Origin: Paramecium octaurelia
Lineage: Eukaryota; Ciliophora; Oligohymenophorea; Peniculida; Parameciidae
DNA length: 64,000 nt
Reading direction: 5' to 3'
Assembly (NCBI GenBank): GCA_905182995.1
Contig: CAJJDP010000147.1
Coordinates: 126,555 to 190,554, forward strand
Shown: piece after piece, positions 1 to 10,610 of the stretch
Position numbering within the stretch: the first letter of the stretch is position 1
Layout of the letters: each line of letters starts with the position of its first letter
The notes under the pieces: model-generated
Seen by the model: the letters and a program-made list of their open reading frames with translations, nothing else
Database searches by the model: none
Told to the model about the DNA's origin: nothing
Program-made: the position numbers and the translations under genes

Positions 1-1981
1 ATATTTAGTTAATTTCTTTTTAAAAGCATAAGCGATCCCAGAAAGTACATAAAAGTAATCATTCTTAACCCTAGAATCCACTTTTGATAGAGTTTTCATG
101 ATGTCTTCAAATTACTTCTCCGTGGTTGTAGAATCATCCAACCTAACAACACATCCATGCATTGCACTCATTAACCCCATTTCAAGATGATATTTGATTT
201 CTACAGGAGCCGAATTGCTGCTCTCTAGGAACTGAATTTATTGATAAAATTGCACCAAGTAATCATTACATAACTTAGTTTCAGTCACACTGTAAATGAT
301 ATTTAAAATTGCCATAAATGCAGTATCAATGAGTGCAATCTCTGAATTTTTGATGTCTGATCTAATTGATGTACTGGCTAAATGTTAGAGAATGGTGAAT
401 TTCTCTTGGGTGAATACACTATTTTGAAAGTTGGCTAGTCCTTCAGTTAAGTAAACAAACACCCAAACCAAATTTTGAACTATTGGTATTTTATTAGATA
501 ATTAATCTAGGAGAGTGATAAGCATTTGGTTAGATTAATCATGTTCATGAAAGCACTGTGGATAATTTTCAGCTATTCTACTTAGAGTTTGCGTAGTGGC
601 CTTTTTTACTTTGATATTTTAATCAACAAGACAACCAAATAGACTAGTTAAAGCAGATTTAATTAGAAGCCCAATTTCTTAAGTTTATACTTCAGCCAAA
701 GCTCCAAAAGCCATAACGCTTGCCTTTCTATATTCCCATTGTTAGTGTGTAATAGTATTTTATATAAAATTTTTAACAGAGTCATAAGTATTACTGCCAG
801 CAAATTCAATTATGTAGGCTAGTCCTTTACTTGAAGAATTTGAAACCGACAATTACTGATATTCATCTTCTGCATCTCCATCATCCAATAACAGATTGCG
901 CATAAATGGAATGATAAATCCTTCATAATTCTTCTTAAAAAATGAAACACAGCAATCAACAGAATTGGTTTCTGGAGTTTATTGGTTAGTGTTCTCAGAG
1001 ACGATCTCTTTAATTTCAGCACAAATTGTATTCCAAATTTCTATTGCTGCAATAGTGATCTCGCCCTAATTCTCAAATGCTGGTTAAGTAGTTTAATAGA
1101 GTTCCGAAATAAATACAGGCAAGAAAGCAAACAACTGTTTAACATAATCAATCAGACATTGTAGAGACTTAAGTTTTATCTCTTATATGTTTGACACTGC
1201 ATTTTATAAAATTAAGTTTTTAACAAAAGTAAATATTTCCTACAATAGAATATTACAATCTTACTTATTGAGTGAACAGATTATTCATAAAGTATAGTGA
1301 ATCTTATAGTGCTTTGATTGCAGTGATTCTAATCTCCAGGTTCTACTCATTCGTATCCATTCCTACGCAAATTCCCATCAGAATCACCTTTGCATCTTGC
1401 TCTGAAATACCTGAAGATTGGTGGGTTTTCTATATATTATATACCTATATACTAGTGATTCGCATATATATCCCAAAGTCATGATGGCTGAGACCTTTAC
1501 TAAGACATTACTGTGTTTTGAGTTGGTAGTCAATCTTTAGATAAGATCTGGCCATTCCTAGCGTGGTAACTCTATAGCACAAATCTCACTGATAGTCTAG
1601 AGCATAGAATTGATTTATTACATTAGCAGCTGATCTTCTAATCTCATGTTCAGGATCAATTAATTAGTCCATGAACTTAATTTTTACTTCATTTTTAGTG
1701 TTTTAAGAACAAGCCAACCACATGACCTAATTTGAAGGATGCTTAAATAGATTAACTAGAAAACATACAATTAATCCAACCAATCGTTTTACTAAGGTAC
1801 TGCATGCAATACGGAGACGACTCTGAATTGCGCGATTTGCAAATGCAGATGCACAATACATAAGAAATTCGTCTGTGCATTCATCCTTATACTTCAGGAG
1901 TACTTGTTCAGCCTATCCACGCTGATTGTTGCTATCAAAGAAGGCACATTGCACTAAGTCTAAAAATTGTTGTGGCTACAT
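1..1981 (-). CDS. Importin subunit beta-1 (karyopherin beta), N-terminal ~636 residues; 3' end beyond the window
   Basis: Nuclear import receptor that carries cargo through the pore and is released by Ran-GTP. Under the ciliate code the frame starts MQPQQFLDLVQCAFF and gives a HEAT-repeat solenoid. A Ran-binding-like N-terminal stretch (IELPRQEWPDLIQ, VSAIMTLGYICES) is typical of importin beta. Three short introns (23-25 nt) were inferred; removing them keeps one frame to the window edge. The family is usually about 870 residues, so roughly the last quarter lies to the left of base 1. The start is the first Met of the frame. Family assignment is from recognised motifs, not a search. Confidence 0.85.
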
Positions 1982-2172
1982 TTTGTGTTTAATTTTAAAA
2001 ATAATTAGTATTTTAATAAATTATGTTTACATTATGTTAGAATCAATTTAACTTAGATAATAATAATAATTGAAGAATTCAGTTGATTCCTTTATTTTTT
2101 ATATTTAGAAAGATATTAACAATGGTTTTGACTATATTTATGGTAGATATCTATATTATTATATAATAATTC

Positions 2173-2505
2173 TCATTCTACTATTTAATGTCTAAGTTTT
2201 GACTTATGTTTAGGCTAAATCTTCTTATCACCCTTTTTTAGTTCCACTTGCTTCTCAATGTGTCTCTCCATCAGCTTTAATTTCCTTCCAAATTGTTGTA
2301 CTTTCTTAAATTATTTCTCTCTTTCTAAGTCATTGGTCCATTACTTATCTTTATGTGCTTATTCTTGCCTTTTTTATGTCTTACAAGTTCTCTCGAAGTT
2401 TTCACTTTAATTATTTCTCTTACTATAGTTATTTATATTACGACATTGGATATGTCGATTATCACCTACTTACAAAAAGGCATTCTCCACTTCTTCAAAA
2501 TCCAT
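2173..2505 (-). CDS. Hypothetical basic protein, 110 aa
   Basis: Uninterrupted ciliate-code frame from ATG to TGA. The product is highly charged, rich in Lys, Gln and Arg (QWTNDLEREKQFKKVQQ), and probably helical or coiled coil in its second half. There is no signal peptide or membrane segment. I do not recognise a family. It lies about 190 bp from the importin beta start, on the same strand. A random frame of this length is possible because only TGA stops translation, but the even, charged composition resembles real Paramecium proteins. Confidence 0.6.
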
Positions 2506-3645
2506 GAATATTAATTTATGTAAATAAAAAGACAAAGATCAATCAAAGCAGTTAATCAGGAAAATATCACAATGTACACTAATACTATACAAGATACGAA
2601 TTGAAATATTCTTTAATAATTTAATTTAATTTTTCAATATTTTAAACACCGTCATTAAAAAATAATTTAACAACATTATTATGCATTAAGGGTACAAAAT
2701 TATTTTATAGCCTCATTATTTCTAATTGTCCTTCTTTTACCATCAACCAGTAAGGTAACCTAATTCAGAATAATAAATCTATACGCTTCTCTCAAGTTCC
2801 ACAAGAAGTGGCAGAGATTAATGTATTAAATATAAAAGGTAAAGTAGCCTTGGTTATTATTAATTATGCAAAAAAAAATTTGTTCAAGTTCGTTAACTTA
2901 ACATTAGCAAAATAGCTTGAAAATTTGGTCATTACATTTAGGTTTCACTTTCAATTTTGCTTCCATCTGAAAAATTTTAATATATTTGAAACAAAATGAG
3001 ATGAGGTTTTAGTTACATTACTACTTATCTTCCTTAAATAAGTTTAGAGACAAAAATTAAACATTTTAAAGAGTGTATCATAAAAAGAGCATAATCCTGA
3101 ATTAGTATTTATGGTTTTGTAAATTATGTCTAAAATAAATATATAATTACAAAAATTTCAGTAGCATTTAGAAGAATGTAATAATTAAATTAATGTCACT
3201 CAATAAATTAGCTCAATGCTTCATATTCTATTTTTAATAGAACTTTTCAGTTAGAATTTATATCGACTCAATTTTTGTATTTTTAATTGCTCTATATGTT
3301 TTTAAACGATAAGTAGATTAACATTATCTGTCAAAATACAAAATTATCATAGACTTTCTATTAAATTCAATATTATTTAATTTATTATTTTATAGGAATA
3401 AAAGAAGAAAATTTTTTATAATATTTATGCCAAATAGAGTTTATATAAAATTTAGAATGAATTTAAATTATGGATAATTAAAGAGCTTAAACAATTAAAA
3501 CGTTACAATTTCTACAAAAAATATTTAAAATTTTGAAGAGAAATGTGAACGGGGGATTAAAAGAAGTAAGACATAGTGATTAATATCAAATTAGAACAGT
3601 AAAGGTTGCTTTGAAAAATTGCTTTCTAAAAATCTAATCTATAAT
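2506..3645. other. Gene-poor 1.1-kb interval
   Basis: Very AT-rich. Around 2690-2980 the plus strand holds a coding-like stretch (FTINQQGNLIQNNKSIRFSQ) with no convincing start. It may be a decayed gene fragment or chance. Nothing else is recognisable. Confidence 0.4.
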
Positions 3646-3891
3646 TCAATTAACAATGGAGGGTTTTTAAGGTTATGCAGCTTTACTTCGATATAATTAT
3701 TCTTGCAAGGCATCCTTCACATCAGATTTGAGCTTAATTTATTTTCTCATAGTTTTTGTTTATCTATATTGATCTAAGACCATGTAAGCCTTCATTCGCT
3801 ATTCCTTTTCCCTTTATTCTTTGTTAAAAGTCGATTCAAGCATGATAGTTTTTTATAAGTTGACTTTTTAAGTAGTAATTGTGCACCCCAT
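3646..3891 (-). CDS. Small predicted N-myristoylated protein, 81 aa
   Basis: Frame MGCTITTQKVNLQKTIM... then a charged helical body (KEQREKEQRMKAYMVLDQYR) to TGA. The start at 3891 was preferred to the internal ATG at 3843. It gives Met-Gly-Cys at the N-terminus, the usual signal for myristoylation at Gly2 and palmitoylation at Cys3, so membrane attachment is predicted. No intron is needed. Family unknown. If the downstream ATG is used, the product is 65 aa without the lipid signal. Confidence 0.5.
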
Positions 3892-3918
3892 ATGTTATAA
3901 AATATTATTTATAAATAA

Positions 3919-4131
3919 ATGGCTGAAGAGAGATAATATATTATAGAATTTAAACAACAATTATGTTTTATTATTATCTTTCTCATTAATAATTTGAGTA
4001 AGATTGAGATATTTATATTTGAAAATTTATCAATTTATTCAAATTCATCAGGTAGAATCGTTCTATCTAAAATGCTGTGTCATCTCCTTCAAAATCAGTA
4101 AAATATAATTATAAAAAAATACAAAAAATGA
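3919..4131 (+). CDS. Possible small protein, 70 aa
   Basis: ATG-to-TGA frame beginning MAEERQYIIEFKQQLCFIII, with a hydrophobic central part. It begins 27 bp from the divergent small acylated-protein gene. A neighbouring frame (4052-4310) also looks coding-like (KYNYKKIQKMRKNQIH), and joining the two would need an unusually long intron of about 54 nt. The gene structure is therefore unsettled and the frame may be chance. Confidence 0.25.
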
Positions 4132-4404
4132 GAAAAAACTAAATTCACCCATACAAACAGAATTCTCCAATAATATTGGTAATAAAATCCAATGAAGAAG
4201 AAATTACTCATATCATATTATCTATGTATACTTTAAAGATTTATCAATAAATAATAAGAAATCTAAATTTTATATTCTATTCTATATAATAAGCTATTAA
4301 TGAGTGAAGACCTCGTTTAATAAACAGAGTTAGGATAAATACCACAATTATAAGTTGATAAAATTATTAAATGAGGAATTTAAAATAATTTTAAGTCAAA
4401 GGAC

Positions 4405-5909
4405 TCATGATTATTTTGATTAATCAAAGACAAAGATCTTCTCGTTGTTTGATTGATACTCATACCCAGCAAACTATTATTGAGCATTGGGATCTCGTAA
4501 TAACTATATGTTTTGAGCAATGAGATCGGCGTTTTCCTCATCTTCAATGACAATTTGTCTTTAATCAAAATTGTCATCGCTGGGATTGGGAATAAAGGGA
4601 GCCTTCAATTCCCTGTTTTAGAGCTTTGACCATGGAAAGTTTTTGAACCACGGATGCAATTTGATCTCGTGGCCACCATTGAAACCGAGACGACTTGCTG
4701 GTTTGCGTTGGAGCAGTCGGTTAACAAAGTCGACAGCTTCTACGCTCCAGTTGGGGGGTACTTCACTAGCCTTGATTTGGACTTGTCGAGCAAGAATTTA
4801 ATCACGGATCTCTTGACGAGACCTGCCAACATAAGGACGCTATGAAATATAGACTTAATGATATTACCCTTCCTAACATAAACTCATAGGCAATGACTCC
4901 AAGTGCATAATAGTCGACAGCAAATGTATGATTTTGTCGACACATGACTTCAGGTGCTTTTTAATGAATTATATAATTCAATAAATACCCATATAGCCAG
5001 GAGTTCCAGAAGTGTCGCTTGAATTTTCTTGTTTCATGACACGAGCGATTCCTAGATCCGTGATGTGGACAAATCCCTTTTCATCGAGGACTAAGTTTTC
5101 TGGTTTGATGTCTCTATGAATGATGTTGTTTGTATGTAGATACTCGAGACCAATGAAGATAGATGCCACAAAGAACTCTGAAATGTTACATAAGACTTAC
5201 TAGTTTGCTCTTCATTGAAGCGACGCATTCTGCCAATGTGAAATCGCAGATCACCTCCGCACATGTAATCCATGACTAGATAGAGGTTTTCACGATCTTA
5301 GAAGGCGTAATACATGTTAATGAGGAATGTATGTTTAAGTTAACTAAGTAGCATTCGCTCATTCATTACAGAATTCACGCTTTTCTTAGTGATAACAAGT
5401 GCTTTGGACATCTCTTTCATTGCAAACTATTGACCTGTTCTTTTGACCTTCCACACCTTCCCAAACCCTCCAATACCGATTACATATTCAAAAGTGAAGG
5501 CTGCCTTATTAATTTATTTTAAATCGTTGGCTTTTGGACTCACTACTTCAGCATCCTTGTTTCCTTTGCGCACTTGTGCAGAGTCATTCCTAATATGAAT
5601 GGGTCCTGATGGAGTTTTGGCTGACATGGCAATGGCACGAGCTTTGGCTATCAGTTGAGTCATTGAGTCTTTGGATCCCTCAGATGCTGATTATTTAACT
5701 TTCTGTTGTTTCATCAATGTTGCCAATTTCATTAGATCGATTGAAGAGTTTTTGTGAGGATAGAGGGCTTTGGGCAAACTCACTTGGGTTGGAGAGACGG
5801 CAGGACTTTGAATTGTGTATTGGGAAGGACTCTTGGATTTTAACAACAAAGTGTTGATGAGTTTATTATTGGGACTGATAGCCTAACTCATCTTAGGAGT
5901 TTGCTTCAT
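4405..5909 (-). CDS. AGC-family Ser/Thr protein kinase, STK32/YANK-like, 473 aa
   Basis: Three introns (23, 32 and 28 nt) give an exact 474-codon frame. The first ~135 residues are a Ser/Pro/Lys-rich leader. The kinase domain follows: glycine loop [14 protein letters not shown]-binding Lys in FAMKEM, catalytic loop [14 protein letters not shown] in place of DFG, then [19 protein letters not shown] and an HPWF end. The order and wording ([33 protein letters not shown]) match STK32/YANK kinases more than PKA or PKG. All catalytic residues are present, so it is predicted active. Its ATG faces the CK1 ATG only 11 bp away. Confidence 0.9.
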
Positions 5910-5920
5910 TATATTAATTA
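5910..5920. promoter_or_regulatory. 11-bp gap between two divergent kinase start codons
   Basis: Only 11 bases (all A/T) separate the two ATG codons. Any shared promoter must overlap the 5' coding ends, or transcripts must have extremely short leaders. Inference from gene positions only. Confidence 0.4.
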
Positions 5921-7200
5921 ATGAGTATAATTGAATTGAGAGTTTGTGGAAGGTAAACAGCAACTATATGACCATAGGTATAAACTGGGACCTAAGATAG
6001 GAGTTGGCAGCTTTGGTTAAATCTACCTTGCCAAGAATGTCCAATCTAACCAAGATGTAGCAATTAAAATCGAGGAAGTCAAATCCAAACATCCCTAGTT
6101 ATTATATGAAGGCAAGATTCTGTAAAATTTGCAAGGAGGAGTGGGTATCCCGTCTATGCTATGGTTTAATTGTTTGTTTAATACTTTTTTAGGTGCGGTT
6201 AGGAAAATGATTTCAATTTCCTTGTTATGGATCTCTTGGGACAAAATCTAGAGGAATTACTCGTCTTATGCAAAAGAGCATTCACTCTCAAAACAGTGCT
6301 CATGCTTGCAGATTAACTGATATCCAATCTAGAATACATACATTTTAAAAATTATGTTCATCGAGACATTAAACCTGAGAATTTTCTTATGGGATGTGCT
6401 AAGAAATCTCATATAGTTTACACAATAGATTTCGGCCTTTCCAAACGATACAGAGATGCTCGCACTCATGATCACATTCCTCAGAAAGAAGGAAAACCTC
6501 TCATTGGAACAGCCCGTTATGCCAGTATCAATACTCACAAGGGAACTGAACAATCAAGAAGAGATGACCTAGAAGCTCTGGGCTACATGCTCATCTATTT
6601 TTTAAAAGGAACATTGCCTTGGTAAGGAATTCGAGCCAACAGGAAGGAAGAAAAGTACTAGAAAATTATGGAAAAGAAAATATCCACTCCAATTGATCAA
6701 TTATGCAAGGGTATTTTTGTTCATTTAATAATAATTAGGTATTCCTAATGAGTTTCAATAATTCATGAACTATGTTAGAAATCTTAAGTATGATGAAAAA
6801 CCAGACTATTCTTTTTTGAAAAAGATCTTCAAAGAGAGATTCGTCAAGGAAGGCTATGAGTATGATTATGTCTATGACTGGATTTTAATCCCTATGAGTA
6901 CTCGCAGTCCATTCTACAGCAGTAAAATACCATTAACGATTGAATTACTTTAGAACGAAGAGAAGTAAATTTGAAAACATATCCTTTAGATTTCTAATCA
7001 AAGAATACGATAAAGATAGGTTTGGAGAATCCAATTTTAGTAATTGGAACATGGTTGATGATTTGGATCATAATTAAGACGAAATTGACCAACAACCAGA
7101 TTAAAATACTAAACCTGTTGAACAACAAAAACCAAAGAAATAGGAGGTGTAGCAACCAGTATAGCAATAGAAGAAAGACAAAGATTGTTCAATATTCTGA
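5921..7200 (+). CDS. Casein kinase 1 with C-terminal CaaX prenylation box, 390 aa
   Basis: Four introns (25, 29, 28, 25 nt) give exactly 391 codons. The order is typical of CK1: [56 protein letters not shown], and [13 protein letters not shown] in place of the APE motif. The last intron is essential: reading through it would stop at 6972-6974. Splicing adds about 70 residues rich in Gln and Lys that end ...DCSIF, a Cys-aliphatic-aliphatic-X type terminus. This predicts farnesyl or geranylgeranyl attachment and membrane targeting. CK1 proteins elsewhere reach membranes by C-terminal lipidation of other kinds, so the mode here is notable. It is convergent with the USP gene, 39 bp away. Confidence 0.92.
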
Positions 7201-7239
7201 AATAAATATTGCTATTAAATAAACAATTATTTATATAGT

Positions 7240-9009
7240 TCATTGATGTAAGTTTCTAAAGCCTTCATTTTAACTTTAGATTAGCTTTTTAATCTCTATT
7301 GGAATCTGAGGCTTAATTAATTTGTTCAACTCCAAATCATTCCAATTTATGAGGCCTTACTCATAATCTAAATTATTTGCTATCTTGGACTGCCTATCTT
7401 GATGATTTGTTATACTCCTCTTCTGATCTTGACTCACGTAAACAAAGAAACACCCATTCTATTATGCATCCTTCCTCACTACATCATCTGATTCCACTCT
7501 TACATCAGTATCGTTATATCTATACCATTGATTTAGCTTAAAATTGTAAATATAAGCATAATAGTGTTATTTATCATCTTTACCTATTTAAATAACTACT
7601 GCATGTAAGTAATACTAATAATCTTAATTTTAGTCACTCTATAATTAATTATCATTCTGCAAGAAATATTTCTATAGCTCGCTTTATAGTTTCTTTCTTT
7701 CTATTCTCAATTAATCTATCACATTAATAGGAATAATTTTATTCTATTCATAACTCTATTCAACTATGATCAAAGAATTCAATAATATCTATTCTTAAAC
7801 ATATTTATTTCATTTATACTTTTGTTGATTTCTTCGATTGTTTTAGTATTCACTACGTTTAACAATTTAGTGCCTAGTTACTTGCACAACTTTTCACTAG
7901 TCAGAAATTCCAAATTTATTGTCAAAGGAAACCAATAATCAACATTTGATTGACTTATTGATTCCTAAAGATTAGAATTCTGATTTGATTGTAAACTAAA
8001 GCTGAATGTTTAAGGAAGCTTTGCAAACCGGTTGAATTAATCTTAACAAACTAGTTTCAAAAGCGATATGTATAGATATCTATCTTCTCTTACGAAGTTG
8101 AGAGTAATTTCATTAACTTACAATTATTACTATTATTATAAAGCAATCTAAAATTGAGGTTATAATATTAGGTCTAATAGTTTCTTTTATTGCTTTTTCT
8201 CATAGACTTTATTGCATAAAATTACATCTAAAGTTATGAGGAATATTTCGAAAAATTCATGAGGCTTTAAATTTCTATTTTAAATTTTTGTTTGTGTAAT
8301 GATATCTATTACATCAGCTGTTTATTGAATAAATTTAGAAGGATTCAAAAACCTTTAGTTAGTAAAAGTCAGCATTCTCACCATCGTTTAGAATTCTTAC
8401 ATAAAGGAAATCTATGTTTAATTCTAAAATTACATTTTTGTCTTCCTGATTATTGGGTCTCAATCCCGTTTACCAACTCAATACATTCTCTAAGAATACA
8501 GGATTCTAAACCAGAATTTAAATTATGCAATTAAAATACCCCTTCTCTCCTAAATTAGCTAAGCCAACTGGGTATTGATAAATTCTTTTAAGATCATTAT
8601 CTACGTTCTTATTCAATGATTTTTAAAGCATTTGATTTTTGGCTTGAATAACTTCAGAGGTATCCCTCACTTGATCCTAAATCAAACTTAATTGCTCCTC
8701 TATTTTTTAGATATCATTCTTTTCTATCTTTACTATCTTTAGTTAAGAGATTTAATTATCTCCTTAACCTCTTTTAGGTTATAGAGGATTGATAGGAATT
8801 TAATCGTAATTTATAGCATGCTTTGCTGGTGAATTAGGAATTGGATCGGGAATATACCCGCCTGCATTCGTTAAAAAATCAATAGCTCTTTCTACTTACC
8901 AGTTATTTGTTTATAAAACTTAAATGACTTTTTCTTTTGTTTGATTGGAGAATTCTGAGACTTATTAAATTTTCACCTATTATTCTGGAGTAAATAGAAT
9001 TGAACTCAT
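7240..9009 (-). CDS. USP-family deubiquitinase homologue lacking the catalytic cysteine (pseudo-DUB), ~580 aa
   Basis: N-terminal UBA-like segment (VIQVLQTNNWQVERAIDFL), a linker, then a USP domain. The Cys box reads GLANLGEKGYFNCIIQ where active USPs have GLKNxGNTCYFN-type sequence, so the Asn-Thr-Cys triplet is Glu-Lys-Gly and the nucleophile is Gly. The His box is kept (HYYAYIYNF followed by WYRYNDTDV). The usual QQDAxEF motif is degraded to LKPHEFF. One 22-nt intron is clear. A single-base frame discrepancy remains near 7770, either an unrecognised intron or an indel. Likely a ubiquitin-binding or scaffold protein rather than a protease; a decaying gene is the alternative. Confidence 0.75.
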
Positions 9010-9674
9010 TGGGATGTTATATTGGGTATTAAATTTATTATTATTTAATTCAATTTATTTTGGAAAAAAAAATTAGCAATAATTATATGAAATCATTAAA
9101 TTAAGGGTTTTATCTTAATTCTGTTGTATTCGAAAAAGTATATAAATTAATGACATTAAAATTTGAATTTGGAATTAAAGGATGTAAAATTATGTCATAG
9201 AGGGAATGATTTATATGTACGATAAATAATAATAATGGATTGAATATAATGTCATCTAAAAAAAAAATTTGAAATTAACCAAATAAGAATTCTCAAGATC
9301 CCCTTTATAATTAATTGAGAGAAAAAAGAGGCTATAACTTTCCTGAGTGATTTAGAAGAAAAAAACAATCTTTTGATTCTTATTGTAACTATAAGCCTTA
9401 AATAATAGTAGCCTTATCTAAGAATTATGAATAAATGATATTAGGAGTACAATAAGATAAATATAAAGGAATATGTTAGTTTTTATTCATTAGAAAGTGA
9501 GAAAAAAAAATATTAAATAAATACAATTGTAAAAATGTATGAGGATGGTAGAATTTAGATTAAAATTAAATGACAAAAGAATCTACTGAAAAACACTAGT
9601 TGTATCAGAAAGGCTTGAATCGAATGTATTATCTTAACAAATTATTTATTAACTGAATTACAGTGAGAAATCAT
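9010..9674. other. Gene-free AT-rich interval
   Basis: Nothing convincing. Short coding-like islands on the plus strand (for example 9390-9495) have no start and break quickly. They may belong to the decayed gene that follows. Confidence 0.4.
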
Positions 9675-10480
9675 CGAATCAATGGAAATTTAAACAGAAA
9701 AATAAGAAAGTAATTATGGACATCAGGTCAAAGAAATTCATGAATAAATCAAATTTTTTAATGATATAAATTGCCGGAATTATTTCATTTGGAGATATAA
9801 TAATTTAAAAGTATATCAATTAAATTTGATCTCATATTATAATCAAATTATTTTAAGAAATAAAATTAATACAAAGTACCTACATGAAAATTAGTACACA
9901 CAATATTCAATGTTACTAAACTTTAATAATTAACAATACAAATACTATTAATTCATCTTAATTATCCATTTTATGATAGTCCTCTTAAATTTAAAAACAA
10001 TAAAAAATTTAATAGGAAAAGCGATTCTTCAACTAAAGGTAATAAATTCTTTCCTAAATTATCATAGGCATCCCTTCAAATTTAAGAGAGCTTGATTTGA
10101 AAGCATAGATTGATTATGTTAAACAAATTGCCAATTCTCATTAAGAATTATAGAATAATTTAGAAGCATTTAAATTTATTATTAATAAAGATTTTATTAT
10201 AATAATATATGTTTATTAGATGAAGTCATAATAGAAAAAACTTTGCAGGATAAAGATTTCTATAATAAATTATAAAAAACTATTCAAGTACTCAAAAAAT
10301 AAGAAAGTTTATTGTGCAAAAAGTGTAATTTAGTAAATAAAAACCATGCTCTAATGAAAATTCTTTGAAAAGAAATTGAGTTTGATAATTTAATAATTAG
10401 GGTAAAAATAAATTGAATAAGAAGTATTGAAAATAGAGATAAAGTAGAAAATCGAAAAAAAGTTGATTTGAATAATTTTA
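9675..10480 (+). pseudogene. Decayed gene of unknown family
   Basis: Coding-like sequence runs on in successive frames: a Ser/Lys-rich part (about 9960-10030), a good 29-nt GTA...TAG intron at 10038, a helical part (NLRELDLKAQIDYVKQIA), a CKKC pair, and a Lys/Gln/Glu coiled coil. The frame shifts near 10200, where an intron appears to have lost its 5' GT, and again near 10365. No start codon or terminal TGA in register was found. This pattern fits a host gene losing function, a common fate after the genome duplications known in this lineage. Family not recognised. Confidence 0.45.
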
Positions 10481-10610
10481 CAATTTTATGATCTCAAAGC
10501 TCTTTTATTAATTTTATGCTTAATAAACTTTTAATACATTATTAATAATAAATCTAATTCTAAAATATCTTAGTATTTATTTCATTTAAATAGAGGGTGG
10601 AGATATTTAG

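Noticed and set aside
2690-2980. Plus-strand coding-like stretch
   Set aside because: No start codon, no neighbours in register, and with one stop codon 100-codon open frames arise by chance; mentioned only as a possible relic.
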